From CAYQDF01 sp964416175 (GTDB lineage Bacteria; Chloroflexota; Anaerolineae; Anaerolineales; UBA4823), in assembly GCA_964416175.1 (NCBI GenBank), contig CAYQDF010000140.1:1-7859 (forward strand): DNA of 7,859 nucleotides. Reading direction: 5' to 3'. The notes beneath the pieces were generated by a model. The model saw only the letters and a program-made list of their open reading frames with translations. It searched no databases and was not told the origin of the DNA. A program made the position numbers and the translations under genes. Positions 1 to 6,661 of the stretch are shown here, piece after piece (the stretch's first letter is position 1; each line of letters begins with the position of its first letter).

Positions 1-509
1 TCCTGGTCAACAACGCCGGAATTTACTATCAAGCTGATGCAGTCCAGACGCCTCTGGATGTCTGGGAGAAGGTGCTGGCCGTCAATCTCACGGGCGCGTT
101 CCTGTGCACCAAATACGCTATCCCGCACATGGTCGAGAGCGGCGGTGGCGTGATAGTCAACGTCGCCTCTGAAGCCGGGCTGGTGGGAATCAAGGGGCAG
201 GTGGCTTATAATGTCTCTAAAGGCGGTATGATCGCGCTGACGCGCAGCTGTGCCGTGGATTTTGCTCCAATGGGTGTCCGCGTAAACTGCATCTGCCCGG
301 GGACGACGGAGACTCCCCTGGTCCAGGCAGCCATCCAACGCGCTGCCGATCCGCTGGCTGCCCGCCGCGCCCTGGAATCATCCCGTCCGCTCAACCGCCT
401 CGGCCGTCCCGAGGAAATCGCCGCTGCCATCCTCTTCCTGGCCAGTGAACCGGTCGGGTATGCAACCGGCGCCGTGCTCAGCGTGGATGGCGGATATACT
501 GCTCAATAA
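1..509 (+). CDS. Short-chain dehydrogenase/reductase (SDR), 3' part of gene
   Basis: This is a classical SDR missing its N-terminus, because the gene starts before the window. The frame is read from base 3 and about 168 residues are visible. The Rossmann dinucleotide-binding Gly motif must lie upstream. The fragment opens with LVNNAG, the structural NNAG motif. It keeps the whole catalytic tetrad: Asn28 in VNLTG, Ser56 in VNVASEAG, and Tyr69 and Lys73 in YNVSK (fragment numbering). The CPGTTETP loop and the C-terminal GxxLSVDGG end are typical of the FabG/glucose dehydrogenase-like branch. Such enzymes are cytosolic NAD(P)-dependent alcohol/ketone oxidoreductases. Next to sugar import, epimerase and kinase genes, a polyol or sugar dehydrogenase is more likely than a fatty-acid FabG, but the sequence does not fix the substrate. 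The TAA stop lies 14 bases before the transporter ATPase, which suggests co-transcription. Confidence 0.93.
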   Translation, partial: LVNNAGIYYQADAVQTPLDVWEKVLAVNLTGAFLCTKYAIPHMVESGGGVIVNVASEAGLVGIKGQVAYNVSKGGMIALTRSCAVDFAPMGVRVNCICPGTTETPLVQAAIQRAADPLAARRALESSRPLNRLGRPEEIAAAILFLASEPVGYATGAVLSVDGGYTAQ

Positions 510-523
510 GAGTCGGCTGCCCG

Positions 524-2023
524 ATGAGCACCAACGAGTTGCCCCTTCGTCAGCCGCTTCTCCGTATGGAGCAGATCGACAAACGGTACCCAGGCGTCCA
601 TGCCCTGGATCACGTCGACTTCGACCTGTACCCCGGCGAGGTGCATGTCCTTCTGGGCGAGAACGGGGCTGGAAAATCAACCCTCGTAAAGATCTTGAGC
701 GGCTCCGTCTCCAGGGATTCCGGGCGCATCTTCATCCAGGGTCAGGAGATTCATGACCTGACCCCAGAACGGGCTCAGGAATTGGGCATTGGCATGGTTT
801 ACCAGGAGCTCAGCCTGATCCCTGCTTTGACGGTAGCGGAAAATATCTTCCTTGGCCAATGGCCGCGCAACACCTTTGGTCGGGTGGATTGGACGAAGAT
901 GCTCCAGATGGCGGAAAAAAGCCTGGAAGAACTGGGGGTGCAGATCGATCCGCGCGCAGAGGTCCGCCAGCTGGATGTCGCCGAGCAGCAACTGACTGAG
1001 ATCGCCCGCGTACTGACCAGGCAGCCGAAGATCCTTCTGCTGGATGAACCGACATCAGCGCTCTCTGACACGGAGCGCGCCCGATTGTTCGAGATCATCG
1101 GACGCCTGCGCGAGCGCGGGGTGGGGATCGTCTACATCTCGCATCTTCTGGATGAGGTGCCCCTCGTCGGCCAGCGGGTGACCGTGCTGCGGGATGGAAA
1201 GTTGATCGGTACGCTGCCTGTGGAGCAGGCGGACCGCGATACCCTGGTCAAGATGATGGTTGGCCGCCAGCTGACAGACCAGTACCCAAAGGAAAAAGTG
1301 CCTTTGGGAGAGGTGGCTTTCCGCATCGAGCACCTCGCGGTGGACGGCGTACTGAACGCTGTCTCTTGCGAGGTGCGCCATGGCGAGATCCTGGGGATCT
1401 TTGGTCTGATGGGCGCCGGTCAGGAAGAATTCACGCGCGCCATTTTTGGCCTGATGCCGATAACTTCCGGCAAGATTTACATGAACGGTAACGAGATCAG
1501 GATCCGCCAGCCAACCGACGCGATCCGCAACGGGCTGGGACTGTTGACACGCGACCGGCGGGAAGGGTTATTGCCGATCCAGCCGATCGCCCCCAACATC
1601 ACTCTGGCGAATATCAGCCAGCTGCCTTTCGGCCGGCTGATCAAGCTCAACGAAGAAGAGGAGATCGCCAGGGGATACGTCGAGAACCTGCGCATCATAC
1701 CACCCTTGTTGGACCGCCCGGTGATGTACTTGAGCGGTGGAAACCAGCAAAAAGTCGTCCTGGCCAGATGGCTGTTCAGCCAGGCCAAGGTATTGATCTT
1801 CGACGAACCGACGCGCGGGATCGATGTAGGTGCAAAGGTGGAAGTGTTTTCCCTGATGAATCAGCTCGCCAGGCGCGGCGTAGCCATCATCATGATCTCT
1901 TCCGAAATGCCTGAGATCCTGGCCATGGCCGATCGCATCCTGGTCATGCGCGCTGGGCGCTTTACCGCCCAATACCGCGCCGGTGAGGTGACTCAGGAGC
2001 AGCTGCTGCAAAGCGCCAGCTGA
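524..2023 (+). CDS. Sugar ABC transporter ATP-binding protein, two NBDs (RbsA/MglA/XylG-like)
   Basis: This 499-residue tandem ATPase drives monosaccharide import through the permease encoded next; it acts on the cytoplasmic side of the membrane. In NBD1 the Walker A is GENGAGKST (45-53), the Q-loop is Gln94, the signature is the degenerate LDVAEQQ (150-156), the Walker B is LLLDEP with Asp174/Glu175, and the H-loop is His207. In NBD2 the P-loop is degenerate: GLMGAGQEE (294-302) lacks the Lys and Ser/Thr. NBD2 has a canonical LSGGNQ signature (403-408) and Walker B IFDEP (Asp427/Glu428), with Ser460 at the H-loop position. This asymmetry, with one competent ATP site and one degenerate site, is normal for the carbohydrate CUT2 family, and the length is usual for it. 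The ATG at 524 gives the normal short lead before the RMEQIDKRYPGV segment. No clear Shine-Dalgarno precedes it, so coupling to the upstream SDR stop is possible. The sugar carried cannot be read from this subunit. Confidence 0.96.
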   Translation: MSTNELPLRQPLLRMEQIDKRYPGVHALDHVDFDLYPGEVHVLLGENGAGKSTLVKILSGSVSRDSGRIFIQGQEIHDLTPERAQELGIGMVYQELSLIPALTVAENIFLGQWPRNTFGRVDWTKMLQMAEKSLEELGVQIDPRAEVRQLDVAEQQLTEIARVLTRQPKILLLDEPTSALSDTERARLFEIIGRLRERGVGIVYISHLLDEVPLVGQRVTVLRDGKLIGTLPVEQADRDTLVKMMVGRQLTDQYPKEKVPLGEVAFRIEHLAVDGVLNAVSCEVRHGEILGIFGLMGAGQEEFTRAIFGLMPITSGKIYMNGNEIRIRQPTDAIRNGLGLLTRDRREGLLPIQPIAPNITLANISQLPFGRLIKLNEEEEIARGYVENLRIIPPLLDRPVMYLSGGNQQKVVLARWLFSQAKVLIFDEPTRGIDVGAKVEVFSLMNQLARRGVAIIMISSEMPEILAMADRILVMRAGRFTAQYRAGEVTQEQLLQSAS

Positions 2024-2043
2024 TGGCAGGTTGTTAATCCCCT

Positions 2044-2050
2044 GAGGAGG
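2044..2050 (+). promoter_or_regulatory. Ribosome binding site for the permease, fixing a GTG start
   Basis: GAGGAGG lies 5 bases before GTG 2056. This strong Shine-Dalgarno favours the GTG over the in-frame ATG at 2092, which has no comparable site. Confidence 0.85.
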
Positions 2051-2055
2051 TAAGC

Positions 2056-3138
2056 GTGACCCAGAAACCACAAGTTGCCTCAGAATCTGAAATGACCGAG
2101 AGAAAAGGGCTCGCGGTGTTAAGAACCGGCGGGCTTCCAACCACCTTTCGCGAGATCGTCCTGCGCACCGGCCCTCTCATCGCACTTATCCTTTTAGCGG
2201 CTTATTTGTCTTTTGCCACGCCCTATTTTCTCCGCACCAGCAACCTGGCCAACGTCACCCGCCAGTCGGCCATCACTGCCATCATCGCTGTCGGTCAGAC
2301 TTTTGTAATCTTGGCAGCCGGGATCGACCTCTCGGTGGGCGCTGTCGCGGCGATCTCCGCGTCCGTGGCGGCGGTCTTGATGACCCAGCAGATCCATCTG
2401 GGCGGCCTGGTCTTCGGACCGTTGCACTTCTGGCTAGGCCTGCCGATCGCGTTGCTGATCGGGCTTCTGGCCGGCCTGCTCAATGGATTGATCATCACCC
2501 GGGGGCGCATCCCGGATTTCATTGCCACCCTGGGCACCCTGGCCACACTGCGCGGCATCGCCTTGCTCGTGACCGGCGGCCTGCCGGTGCCCTCCCACCT
2601 GACAGCCACCGAACTGAAAGGGTATCTTCCAGCTGAGATGATCTGGATGGGGGATGGCGATATCCTGGGCATACCGGTTGCCGGCCTGATCGCTGTAGTC
2701 ACTGTCCTGGCCGGCTGGTTCATCCTGCGCTACACCGTCTTCGGGCGTTCGATCTTTGCTATCGGCGGCAACCGGGAAGCCGCCCGCGTTTCGGGCATCA
2801 ACATCGACCGCACCCGGTTGCTTGTGTATGCCTTTTCTGGCTTGATGGCAGCCATAGCTGGTTTCGTCCTGGCCGGACGCCTGAATTCCGCCAATGCGCT
2901 GATGGCGGATGACGAAAACCTGCGCTCGATCGCTGCGGTGGTGATCGGCGGCACCAACCTGTTCGGCGGGGAGGGCGGTGTGATCGGTTCCCTGATCGGC
3001 GCGCTGATCATGGGTGTGTTGGCGAATGGCCTGAACCTGCTGAACGTGAGCGCCTTCTGGCAGCGCATTATCCAGGGCGTTGTCATCATTCTTGTGGTCA
3101 TATTCGACCAGTGGCGCCGCAGGCGTTTCGCTCGGTAA
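2056..3138 (+). CDS. Sugar ABC transporter permease (RbsC-like, BPD_transp_2 family)
   Basis: This 360-residue polytopic inner-membrane protein forms the translocation channel for the ATPase encoded upstream. After a polar N-terminus (about 1-35), hydrophobic segments lie near 38-54, 70-88, 92-110, 124-147, 155-173, 206-225, 256-275 and 308-352. Family landmarks are visible: GIDLSVGA (89-96) after the second helix, the cytoplasmic coupling loop GGNREAARVSGI (237-248), and the Gly-rich GGTNLFGGEGG (298-308) before the last helices. A basic C-terminus (RRRRFAR) stays inside the cell. The length is slightly above the roughly 320-340 residues common in RbsC, because of the N-terminal extension. 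There is one permease gene, as in Rbs and Xyl systems, where it works as a homodimer. The gene starts 32 bases after the ATPase. No periplasmic/lipoprotein sugar-binding subunit follows, so it is probably encoded upstream of the window. Confidence 0.96.
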   Translation: MTQKPQVASESEMTERKGLAVLRTGGLPTTFREIVLRTGPLIALILLAAYLSFATPYFLRTSNLANVTRQSAITAIIAVGQTFVILAAGIDLSVGAVAAISASVAAVLMTQQIHLGGLVFGPLHFWLGLPIALLIGLLAGLLNGLIITRGRIPDFIATLGTLATLRGIALLVTGGLPVPSHLTATELKGYLPAEMIWMGDGDILGIPVAGLIAVVTVLAGWFILRYTVFGRSIFAIGGNREAARVSGINIDRTRLLVYAFSGLMAAIAGFVLAGRLNSANALMADDENLRSIAAVVIGGTNLFGGEGGVIGSLIGALIMGVLANGLNLLNVSAFWQRIIQGVVIILVVIFDQWRRRRFAR

Positions 3139-3152
3139 CGGATCGCGCCTGA

Positions 3153-3160
3153 GAGGAGGG
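3153..3160 (+). promoter_or_regulatory. Ribosome binding site of the first epimerase-like gene
   Basis: GAGGAGGG lies 4 bases before ATG 3165 and matches a strong Shine-Dalgarno. It supports this ATG as the true start. Confidence 0.85.
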
Positions 3161-3164
3161 TCCG

Positions 3165-4034
3165 ATGCGTTATGCGATCAGCAACTGGATCTATGGCACG
3201 GAACAGCTGAGCGATCAGTTCGCCCGCCTGGCCCGCTTCGGCTACCAGGGGATCGAGCTGGTCGGTGAGCCGGATCGTTACTCCGCCGCAGATGTGCGCG
3301 CCCTGTCCCGTAAGTTCCACATCCCGGTGACTTCTATCTTGAGCTGGTGCCTCGCCGGCATCCCCGGCCGCGATCCTGCCAGCCCAGACCCGCAGGAGCG
3401 CAGGAAAGCATTGGAGTATGGGAAAAAATGCGTTGACCTGGCCAATGCGCTTGAGGCGCCGATCCTCGTCGTGCTGCCAGCGCCTGCCGGGCGCACAGCA
3501 CCCACAGGCGCACCCAAAGATGAACAGGCGTGGCTGGAGGGCTACAAGCAGGAATGGGACCTGGCTGTCGACTCTCTGCGCCAGCTGGCAAGCCACGCGG
3601 AAGCGCGCGGGGTTGTGCTTGGCCTGGAGCCTATCAACCGGTATGAAACTTTCCTGGTCAACGATCTGGATCAAGCCCTGGAGTTCATCGCCCAGGTTGA
3701 TTCAGTCCAGTTGCGGCTGCACCTTGACACTTTCCACATGAACCTGGAAGAAGCGGATATTTCCGAGACCATCCGCCGCGCCGGTGAGCGCCTCGTTAAT
3801 CTGCACGTCTCGGACAGCAACCGGCAGGCGCCTGGTCTGGGCCACTTTGATTTCACCAGCCTGATCCGCGCGCTCAAGGAGATCGGTTATACGGGCTGCC
3901 TGACTTTAGAGCCTGTCCCTCCGGGATCCGACCCTTTGTTGATGAGCGTCATGTCAAAGAATCTTGCGTTGCGCGACGTCTATGCCCAAAAGGGCATCCA
4001 GCACCTCCAACAAATCGAAGCTTCTTTGCAATGA
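3165..4034 (+). CDS. Sugar isomerase/epimerase, TIM barrel (ketose 3-epimerase-like), paralogue 1
   Basis: This 289-residue cytosolic protein belongs to the xylose isomerase-like TIM-barrel (AP_endonuc_2) superfamily. Four divalent-metal ligands of the ketose 3-epimerase group can be placed: Glu155 (GLEPINRYE), Asp188 (LHLDTFHMN), His214 (NLHVSDSNR) and Glu249 (LTLEP). Their spacings (33, 59 and 94 from the first Glu) equal those I recall for Agrobacterium D-psicose 3-epimerase (Glu150, Asp183, His209, Glu244). His191 in DTFHMN and Arg220 in SNR, used for substrate contact in that group, are also present. The expected chemistry is Mn/Co/Mg-dependent C3 epimerization, or aldose-ketose isomerization, of a free sugar. 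The N-terminal half (MRYAISNWIYG..., then WCLAGIPGRD) differs strongly from characterized psicose epimerases and from the second paralogue, so the substrate may differ. It starts 26 bases after the permease. Generic annotation would be 'sugar phosphate isomerase/epimerase'; a hydroxypyruvate isomerase-like role is a weaker alternative. Confidence 0.9.
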   Translation: MRYAISNWIYGTEQLSDQFARLARFGYQGIELVGEPDRYSAADVRALSRKFHIPVTSILSWCLAGIPGRDPASPDPQERRKALEYGKKCVDLANALEAPILVVLPAPAGRTAPTGAPKDEQAWLEGYKQEWDLAVDSLRQLASHAEARGVVLGLEPINRYETFLVNDLDQALEFIAQVDSVQLRLHLDTFHMNLEEADISETIRRAGERLVNLHVSDSNRQAPGLGHFDFTSLIRALKEIGYTGCLTLEPVPPGSDPLLMSVMSKNLALRDVYAQKGIQHLQQIEASLQ

Positions 4035-4069
4035 CCAGCGAACAACTTGCCTCAGATAAGCCGGAAGAT

Positions 4070-4075
4070 GAGGGA
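4070..4075 (+). promoter_or_regulatory. Ribosome binding site that decides the kinase start
   Basis: GAGGGA lies 7 bases before ATG 4083. The upstream in-frame candidates TTG 4047 and ATG 4068 have no such site, and the N-terminal family motif follows directly after ATG 4083. Confidence 0.7.
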
Positions 4076-4082
4076 ATGGCAC

Positions 4083-5633
4083 ATGGCTGAGACATATCTG
4101 ATCGGCGTCGATCTGGGCACAAGCAGTACGAAATCGGCCCTGTTTCGCAGCGATGGCATCCTGGTTGCGGAAGCGAGCATGGAGGTGCCCATTTATTACC
4201 CACGGCCAGGAGTGGTCGAGCAGGAGAACGATGATTTCTACCTCACCGCGGCCCAGACCGTGAGGCGTTGCCTCGAACAAAGCGGCGTCGATCCACGCGA
4301 GGTGACCGGCATCGCCTTCGACAGCCAGATGGCGGGCATCGGCACGGTAGACGAGAACTTCAACCCCGCCACCCGCTACGACTCCTGGCTGGACATGCGC
4401 TGTGAACCTTATATCGCCTACGTCAAACGACAGTACGGCGATCTGGTGACGCGCCTGACAGGCACCCCGCCGACCTGCGATCACGGTCCGAAGATCCTCT
4501 GGTGGAAAGAAGAGCAGCCGGAAGCCTATCGGCGCATTGCCAAGTTTATCACGCCGGCAGGATACGTTGCCGGCAAGATGGCTGGATTGCGGGGTGAAGA
4601 CGCCTTCATGGATTACACCTTCATCCACTTCTCCGGCCTGTGCGATGCGGTCAGAGGCGAGTGGTCTGCCGAACTGTGCGAGCTGCTGGGGGTGAATCAG
4701 GAGAAACTGCCCCGCATCGTTGAGCCCTGGCACGTCGTGGGCGGAGTCAGTGAGCAGGCTGCAGCTGATTTTAGTCTGGCGCCCGGCACGATCATTGCGG
4801 CCGGCTGTGGTGATACAGCTGCTTCCGCCCTGGGGGCAGGCATCGTGAAGCCCGGCATGCTCTTCGACGTGGCCGGAACAGCTTCCGTCCTGGCCGGTTG
4901 CACCGCAGAATTTGTTGCCGATGTGAAAAACCGGGCTCTTCTGACCATGCGCTCTGTCATCCCCGGGCTGTGGAACCCCCTGGCTTACATCGCCGGTGGG
5001 GGCATTGCCCTGCGATGGTTTCGGGATCAGTTTTTCAACACCCTGCGCGGCCAGCCGCAGGAGCTGTCCAATGACCTCTACGGTGAGCTGACCGCCATGG
5101 CAGCCAGCGCGCCGATCGGAGCCGATGGATTGTTTTTCTCCCCCCATCTGGGCGGGCGCGTCTGTCCGGCAACGCCCGAGATGCGCGGCGCCTGGCTCGG
5201 CTTTTCCTGGGGGCACACCCAGGCTCATTTCGCTCGCTCGTTGCTGGAGAGCGTCGCTTTCGAATATGCCTATTACCTGGGTATCCTGCGCGATCTCATC
5301 CCGCATCTCGACCTGTTCGAAGCGCGGGTGGTAGGCGGCGGCGGGCGCAGCCCTGTTTGGAATCAGATCAAAGCCGATGTGCTCGGCGTCCCCTATCGGC
5401 CACTCAAGGGGAGCGAATTCGGAGCCTGGGGCAGCGCCATGATCGCCGGAAAAGCTGCCGGAGTTTTTGACGACCTTGCCGCAGTCGCCGATGAGCATGC
5501 CCTGCCGGCAGGGCAACCTTTCCAGCCTAACCCGGAAGCTTATCAGGCATACCTCCCTCTTGTGGAGCGGTACGTCCGCTGGCAGCGGGTCCTGGCGGAT
5601 GAGTTCGGGAAACAGGAGAGCATGGATCAGTAA
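4083..5633 (+). CDS. FGGY-family carbohydrate kinase (xylulokinase-like)
   Basis: This 516-residue cytosolic sugar kinase transfers ATP phosphate to a sugar or ketose hydroxyl. It has the two-domain ASKHA/FGGY layout. The phosphate-1 motif DLGTSSTK (10-17) is near the N-terminus. Sugar-site candidates are FDSQMAG (79-85) and SWLDMR (101-106, with Asp104). The catalytic-base candidate is Asp244 in GCGDTAAS, the adenosine-side motif is DVAGTAS (262-268), and a complete C-terminal FGGY signature spans 416-435 (VVGGGGRSPVW...). The length matches xylulokinases, ribulokinases and related kinases of about 500 residues. ATG 4083 was chosen on its ribosome site and because DLGTSSTK then starts at residue 10. 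A start at 4047 would add 12 unconserved residues. The sugar-binding residues are not the GQMHG/WNDxR pattern I associate with true D-xylulokinase, so the substrate is open: D-xylulose, L-ribulose, L-xylulose, D-tagatose or another ketose. It sits between two epimerase genes and probably phosphorylates their product. Confidence 0.93.
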   Translation: MAETYLIGVDLGTSSTKSALFRSDGILVAEASMEVPIYYPRPGVVEQENDDFYLTAAQTVRRCLEQSGVDPREVTGIAFDSQMAGIGTVDENFNPATRYDSWLDMRCEPYIAYVKRQYGDLVTRLTGTPPTCDHGPKILWWKEEQPEAYRRIAKFITPAGYVAGKMAGLRGEDAFMDYTFIHFSGLCDAVRGEWSAELCELLGVNQEKLPRIVEPWHVVGGVSEQAAADFSLAPGTIIAAGCGDTAASALGAGIVKPGMLFDVAGTASVLAGCTAEFVADVKNRALLTMRSVIPGLWNPLAYIAGGGIALRWFRDQFFNTLRGQPQELSNDLYGELTAMAASAPIGADGLFFSPHLGGRVCPATPEMRGAWLGFSWGHTQAHFARSLLESVAFEYAYYLGILRDLIPHLDLFEARVVGGGGRSPVWNQIKADVLGVPYRPLKGSEFGAWGSAMIAGKAAGVFDDLAAVADEHALPAGQPFQPNPEAYQAYLPLVERYVRWQRVLADEFGKQESMDQ

Positions 5634-5638
5634 CAGCG

Positions 5639-6502
5639 ATGAATAAAATTGGGATTTATTACGCCTACTGGGTGCACGACTGGGATGTGGATTTCCATCC
5701 GTTCATCGATAAAGCCGCCGACCTGGGTTTTGACCTGCTGGAGATCAACGCCGGCACGGTGGCGGCGCTAAGCAGCGCCGAACGCCGCAGCCTGAAAGCG
5801 CACGCTGAAGATAAAAACCTGACATTGAGTTACTGCATCGGACTGCCGCCCCAATACGATCTCGCTTCGCCGGATGTGGTGGCTCACAAGAAGGGCATCG
5901 TCTTTTTGCAGAACCTGGCGAAAGCCGTCGGGGAGATGGGCGGCGGGCAGCTGGGCGGGATCATCTACGGCGCCTGGCCGGCAGCCATGCCGGCTGGCCA
6001 GACAGATAAGCGCCCGTTCGTAGAGCGCAGCCTGGCTGGGATGCGCGCGGCGGTCAAGGCTGCCGAGGACAATAATGTCATCTTCAATGTGGAAGCGGTC
6101 AACCGCTTCGAGCAGTACCTGCTCAACACCTGCGCCGAAGCCATCGCATATACCGAAGCAGTTGACAGCCCGAACATCGGCATCCTTCTCGACACCTTTC
6201 ACATGAACATCGAGGAGGATTTCATAGGCGAGGCAATCCTCCGAGCCGGAAAGCTCCTGAAACACCTCCACGTCGGCGAAAACAACCGCATGCCCCCGGG
6301 TTATGGGCACATCCCCTGGACCGAGGTGTCCGCAGCACTGCGCTGCATCGGCTTTAGCGGCGCCGTCGTGATGGAGCCGTTCCTGACCCCTGGTGGAGAG
6401 GTGGGCAGGGACATCGGCGTGTACCGCGAATTGAGCTCCGGCATGGACCTGGATGAAGAGGCGCGTAAAGCGCTGATGTTTATGCGCGGGGTGTTAAAAT
6501 AG
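5639..6502 (+). CDS. Ketose 3-epimerase (D-tagatose/D-psicose 3-epimerase family), paralogue 2
   Basis: This 287-residue TIM-barrel, metal-dependent enzyme interconverts C3 epimers of free ketoses, such as fructose/psicose, tagatose/sorbose, or ribulose/xylulose. It resembles the Agrobacterium D-psicose 3-epimerase, as I remember that sequence, along its whole length. The N-terminus is GIYYAYWVHDW (5-15), then LGFDLLEI; the end is EPFLTPGGEVGRDI and an EARKALMFMRGVL tail. Metal ligands are Glu152 (VEAVNRFEQ), Asp185 (LLDTFHMNIEED), His211 (HLHVGENNR) and Glu246 (VVMEPF), spaced 33, 59 and 94 as in the characterized enzymes. Substrate-contact candidates are Glu158, His188 and Arg217. The start is fixed by homology at MNKIGIYY, although no Shine-Dalgarno lies at normal distance. 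It begins 5 bases after the kinase stop, so translational coupling is likely. It shares fold and catalytic residues with the gene at 3165, but the N-terminal substrate-recognition half differs. Confidence 0.94.
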   Translation: MNKIGIYYAYWVHDWDVDFHPFIDKAADLGFDLLEINAGTVAALSSAERRSLKAHAEDKNLTLSYCIGLPPQYDLASPDVVAHKKGIVFLQNLAKAVGEMGGGQLGGIIYGAWPAAMPAGQTDKRPFVERSLAGMRAAVKAAEDNNVIFNVEAVNRFEQYLLNTCAEAIAYTEAVDSPNIGILLDTFHMNIEEDFIGEAILRAGKLLKHLHVGENNRMPPGYGHIPWTEVSAALRCIGFSGAVVMEPFLTPGGEVGRDIGVYRELSSGMDLDEEARKALMFMRGVLK

Positions 6503-6572
6503 TAAGATTATGGACTCGCGGCCAGCGTTGGTTTCGCTGAATATTGAGATGAATGAAATCTTTACCGCTAGG

Positions 6573-6611
6573 CGCCGCCTGACCAATGTGCAACCACCTG
6601 GTCTTGCGGCG
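6573..6611 (+). promoter_or_regulatory. Inverted repeat upstream of the GntR gene (operator or RNA hairpin)
   Basis: In the 159-base gap between the second epimerase and the regulator, CGCCGC (6573-6578) plus GACCA (6581-6585) pair with TGGTC (6599-6603) plus GCGGCG (6606-6611). That makes 11 base pairs with one 2x2 internal loop (CT/TT) around a 13-base centre. No T-run follows, so it is not a standard intrinsic terminator. It lies 50 bases before the gntR start. It could be an operator bound by the adjacent GntR protein or a hairpin in the leader or intercistronic RNA. A weaker hairpin, CAGCG/CGCTG at 6523-6539, precedes it. I see no convincing -35/-10 pair in this gap. Confidence 0.5.
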
Positions 6612-6661
6612 GGAGTCCGGCGGGAAAACGTCTATCAATCTAAATCTGCCGGGGTTTTAGA

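Noticed and set aside
2730..3674. A 314-residue minus-strand open frame spanning the permease 3' end and first epimerase
   Set aside because: It overlaps two well-supported plus-strand genes, crosses their boundary, and shows no domain features.
4047..4082. Upstream kinase starts at TTG 4047 or ATG 4068
   Set aside because: They add residues without family support and have no ribosome site; ATG 4083 has GAGGGA at 7 bases.
3954..5516. A 520-residue open frame on the minus strand opposite the kinase gene
   Set aside because: The plus-strand frame has complete FGGY motifs. The antisense frame is a codon-bias shadow with no recognizable motif, low-complexity composition and no ribosome site.
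6630..6637. GTCTATCA as a HutC-type operator (GT-N-TA-N-AC)
   Set aside because: It has one mismatch in a very short pattern and no flanking symmetry, so it is too weak to annotate.
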